This document shows positions 14,563-14,975 of a stretch of DNA of 14,975 bases, piece by piece. The stretch covers positions 1-14,975 of the forward strand of contig PLZT01000251.1 of NCBI GenBank assembly GCA_003152255.1, in the 5' to 3' direction. Positions within the stretch are counted from its first letter, which is position 1, and every line of letters begins with the position of its first letter. The notes beneath the pieces were generated by a model. The model saw only the letters and a program-made list of their open reading frames with translations, was not told the DNA's origin and searched no databases. Origin of the DNA: Methylocystaceae bacterium (GTDB lineage Bacteria; Pseudomonadota; Alphaproteobacteria; Rhizobiales; Beijerinckiaceae). Both the position numbers and the translations under genes were made by a program.

Positions 14563-14975
14563 ATGTTTATTCGACAGCTCGAGTATCTCGTGACCGTGGC
14601 GCGGGAGCGGCACTTCGCCCGCGCGGCGGAGGCCTGCAACGTCTCGCAGCCGGCGCTCTCCGGCGCGATACGACACCTCGAGGAGGAGTTGGGCGTCAAC
14701 ATCGTCGAGCGCGGGCAAAGGTTCGTCGGTTTCACTGAGGATGGAGAGCGTATTTTAGGCTGGGCGCGTCAAGCCATCGCGGCCTGGGACGGCCTGCGGC
14801 AGGAGGCCTCGATCTCGCGCACGCGGCTTAGCGGAACCCTGCGCTTCGGCGCGATCCCCACCACCATGCCCATCGTTTCCCTGCTCACGGGGCCATATTG
14901 GGACGCTTATCCAGACATACGCCAAACCGTGCGGTCTCTGAGCAATGAGGAAATTATACCAACGGCGGGAATTTA
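14563..14975 (+). CDS. LysR-family transcriptional regulator, N-terminal part (3' truncated by window)
   Basis: 137 codons from the ATG at 14563 are open to the window end. The N-terminus is a typical LysR winged helix-turn-helix: FIRQLEYLVTVARERHFARA (2-21), then AAEACNVSQPALSGAIRHLE and EEELGVNIVERG, followed by the linker helix and the first strand of the effector domain (LRFGAIPT). The segment VERGQRFVGFTEDGERIL resembles LysR proteins found beside formate dehydrogenase (fds-type) operons as I remember them; CynR, the regulator of the E. coli cyanase operon, is also a LysR protein. Its place after fdh and cynS on the same strand, 88 bases beyond cynS, makes it a candidate regulator of one or both. 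A small hairpin ATCGCC/GGCGAT (14520-14539) precedes it. Confidence 0.93.
   Translation, partial: MFIRQLEYLVTVARERHFARAAEACNVSQPALSGAIRHLEEELGVNIVERGQRFVGFTEDGERILGWARQAIAAWDGLRQEASISRTRLSGTLRFGAIPTTMPIVSLLTGPYWDAYPDIRQTVRSLSNEEIIPTAGI

Noticed and set aside
1..14975. CRISPR array, insertion sequence or integrase gene
   Set aside because: No regularly spaced repeats, transposase motifs or tyrosine/serine recombinase motifs were seen on either strand.

Overview
The window looks like part of a chromosome from a GC-rich alphaproteobacterium, most likely of the Hyphomicrobiales, with a methylotroph-like or C1-using physiology. This placement is inference. It rests on overall base composition, on an NAD-dependent formate dehydrogenase of the classical methylotroph type (close in sequence to the Pseudomonas sp. 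101 enzyme as I remember it), and on the general style of the DedA, DsbB, RlmN and LysR genes. No rRNA or other decisive species marker is present.

Bases 1-4305 are the 3' part of a type I restriction-modification operon on the + strand: the end of hsdS, then a 292-codon gene that I read as a uracil-DNA-glycosylase-superfamily protein, then a complete hsdR. The three reading frames are joined by two ATGA stop/start overlaps, so the glycosylase-like protein is built into the operon and is not just a neighbour. hsdM is presumably upstream, outside the window. Just beyond hsdR come a 12-bp tandem repeat and then the 3' end of a tRNA-Leu(CAA) gene. This is the usual boundary of a tRNA-targeted genomic island, so the restriction operon is probably mobile cargo.

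Bases 4442-8604 look like ordinary backbone: the tRNA-Leu with a good divergent promoter, a DedA/YqaA-type membrane protein translationally coupled to a DsbB-like thiol oxidase, and on the - strand rlmN followed by an exported DUF1254/DUF1214 protein.

Bases 8605-11192 are less ordinary. They hold a low-GC gene for an orphan three-helix membrane protein, two palindromic elements, about 600 bases without a convincing gene, and a single-pass membrane protein with a disordered middle, a hexapeptide tandem repeat and a small four-cysteine C-terminal domain carrying one Asp-box.

Bases 11193-14975 carry a GT1-type glycosyltransferase and then a nitrogen/C1 group on one strand: NAD-dependent formate dehydrogenase, cyanase (cynS) and the start of a LysR regulator. 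Formate dehydrogenase releases CO2, cyanase uses bicarbonate and releases CO2 and ammonia, and the LysR protein is a natural candidate to control both.

The most interesting item is the glycosylase-like gene inside the restriction operon, which could give the system an additional base-excision activity against modified phage DNA or a repair or regulatory function.
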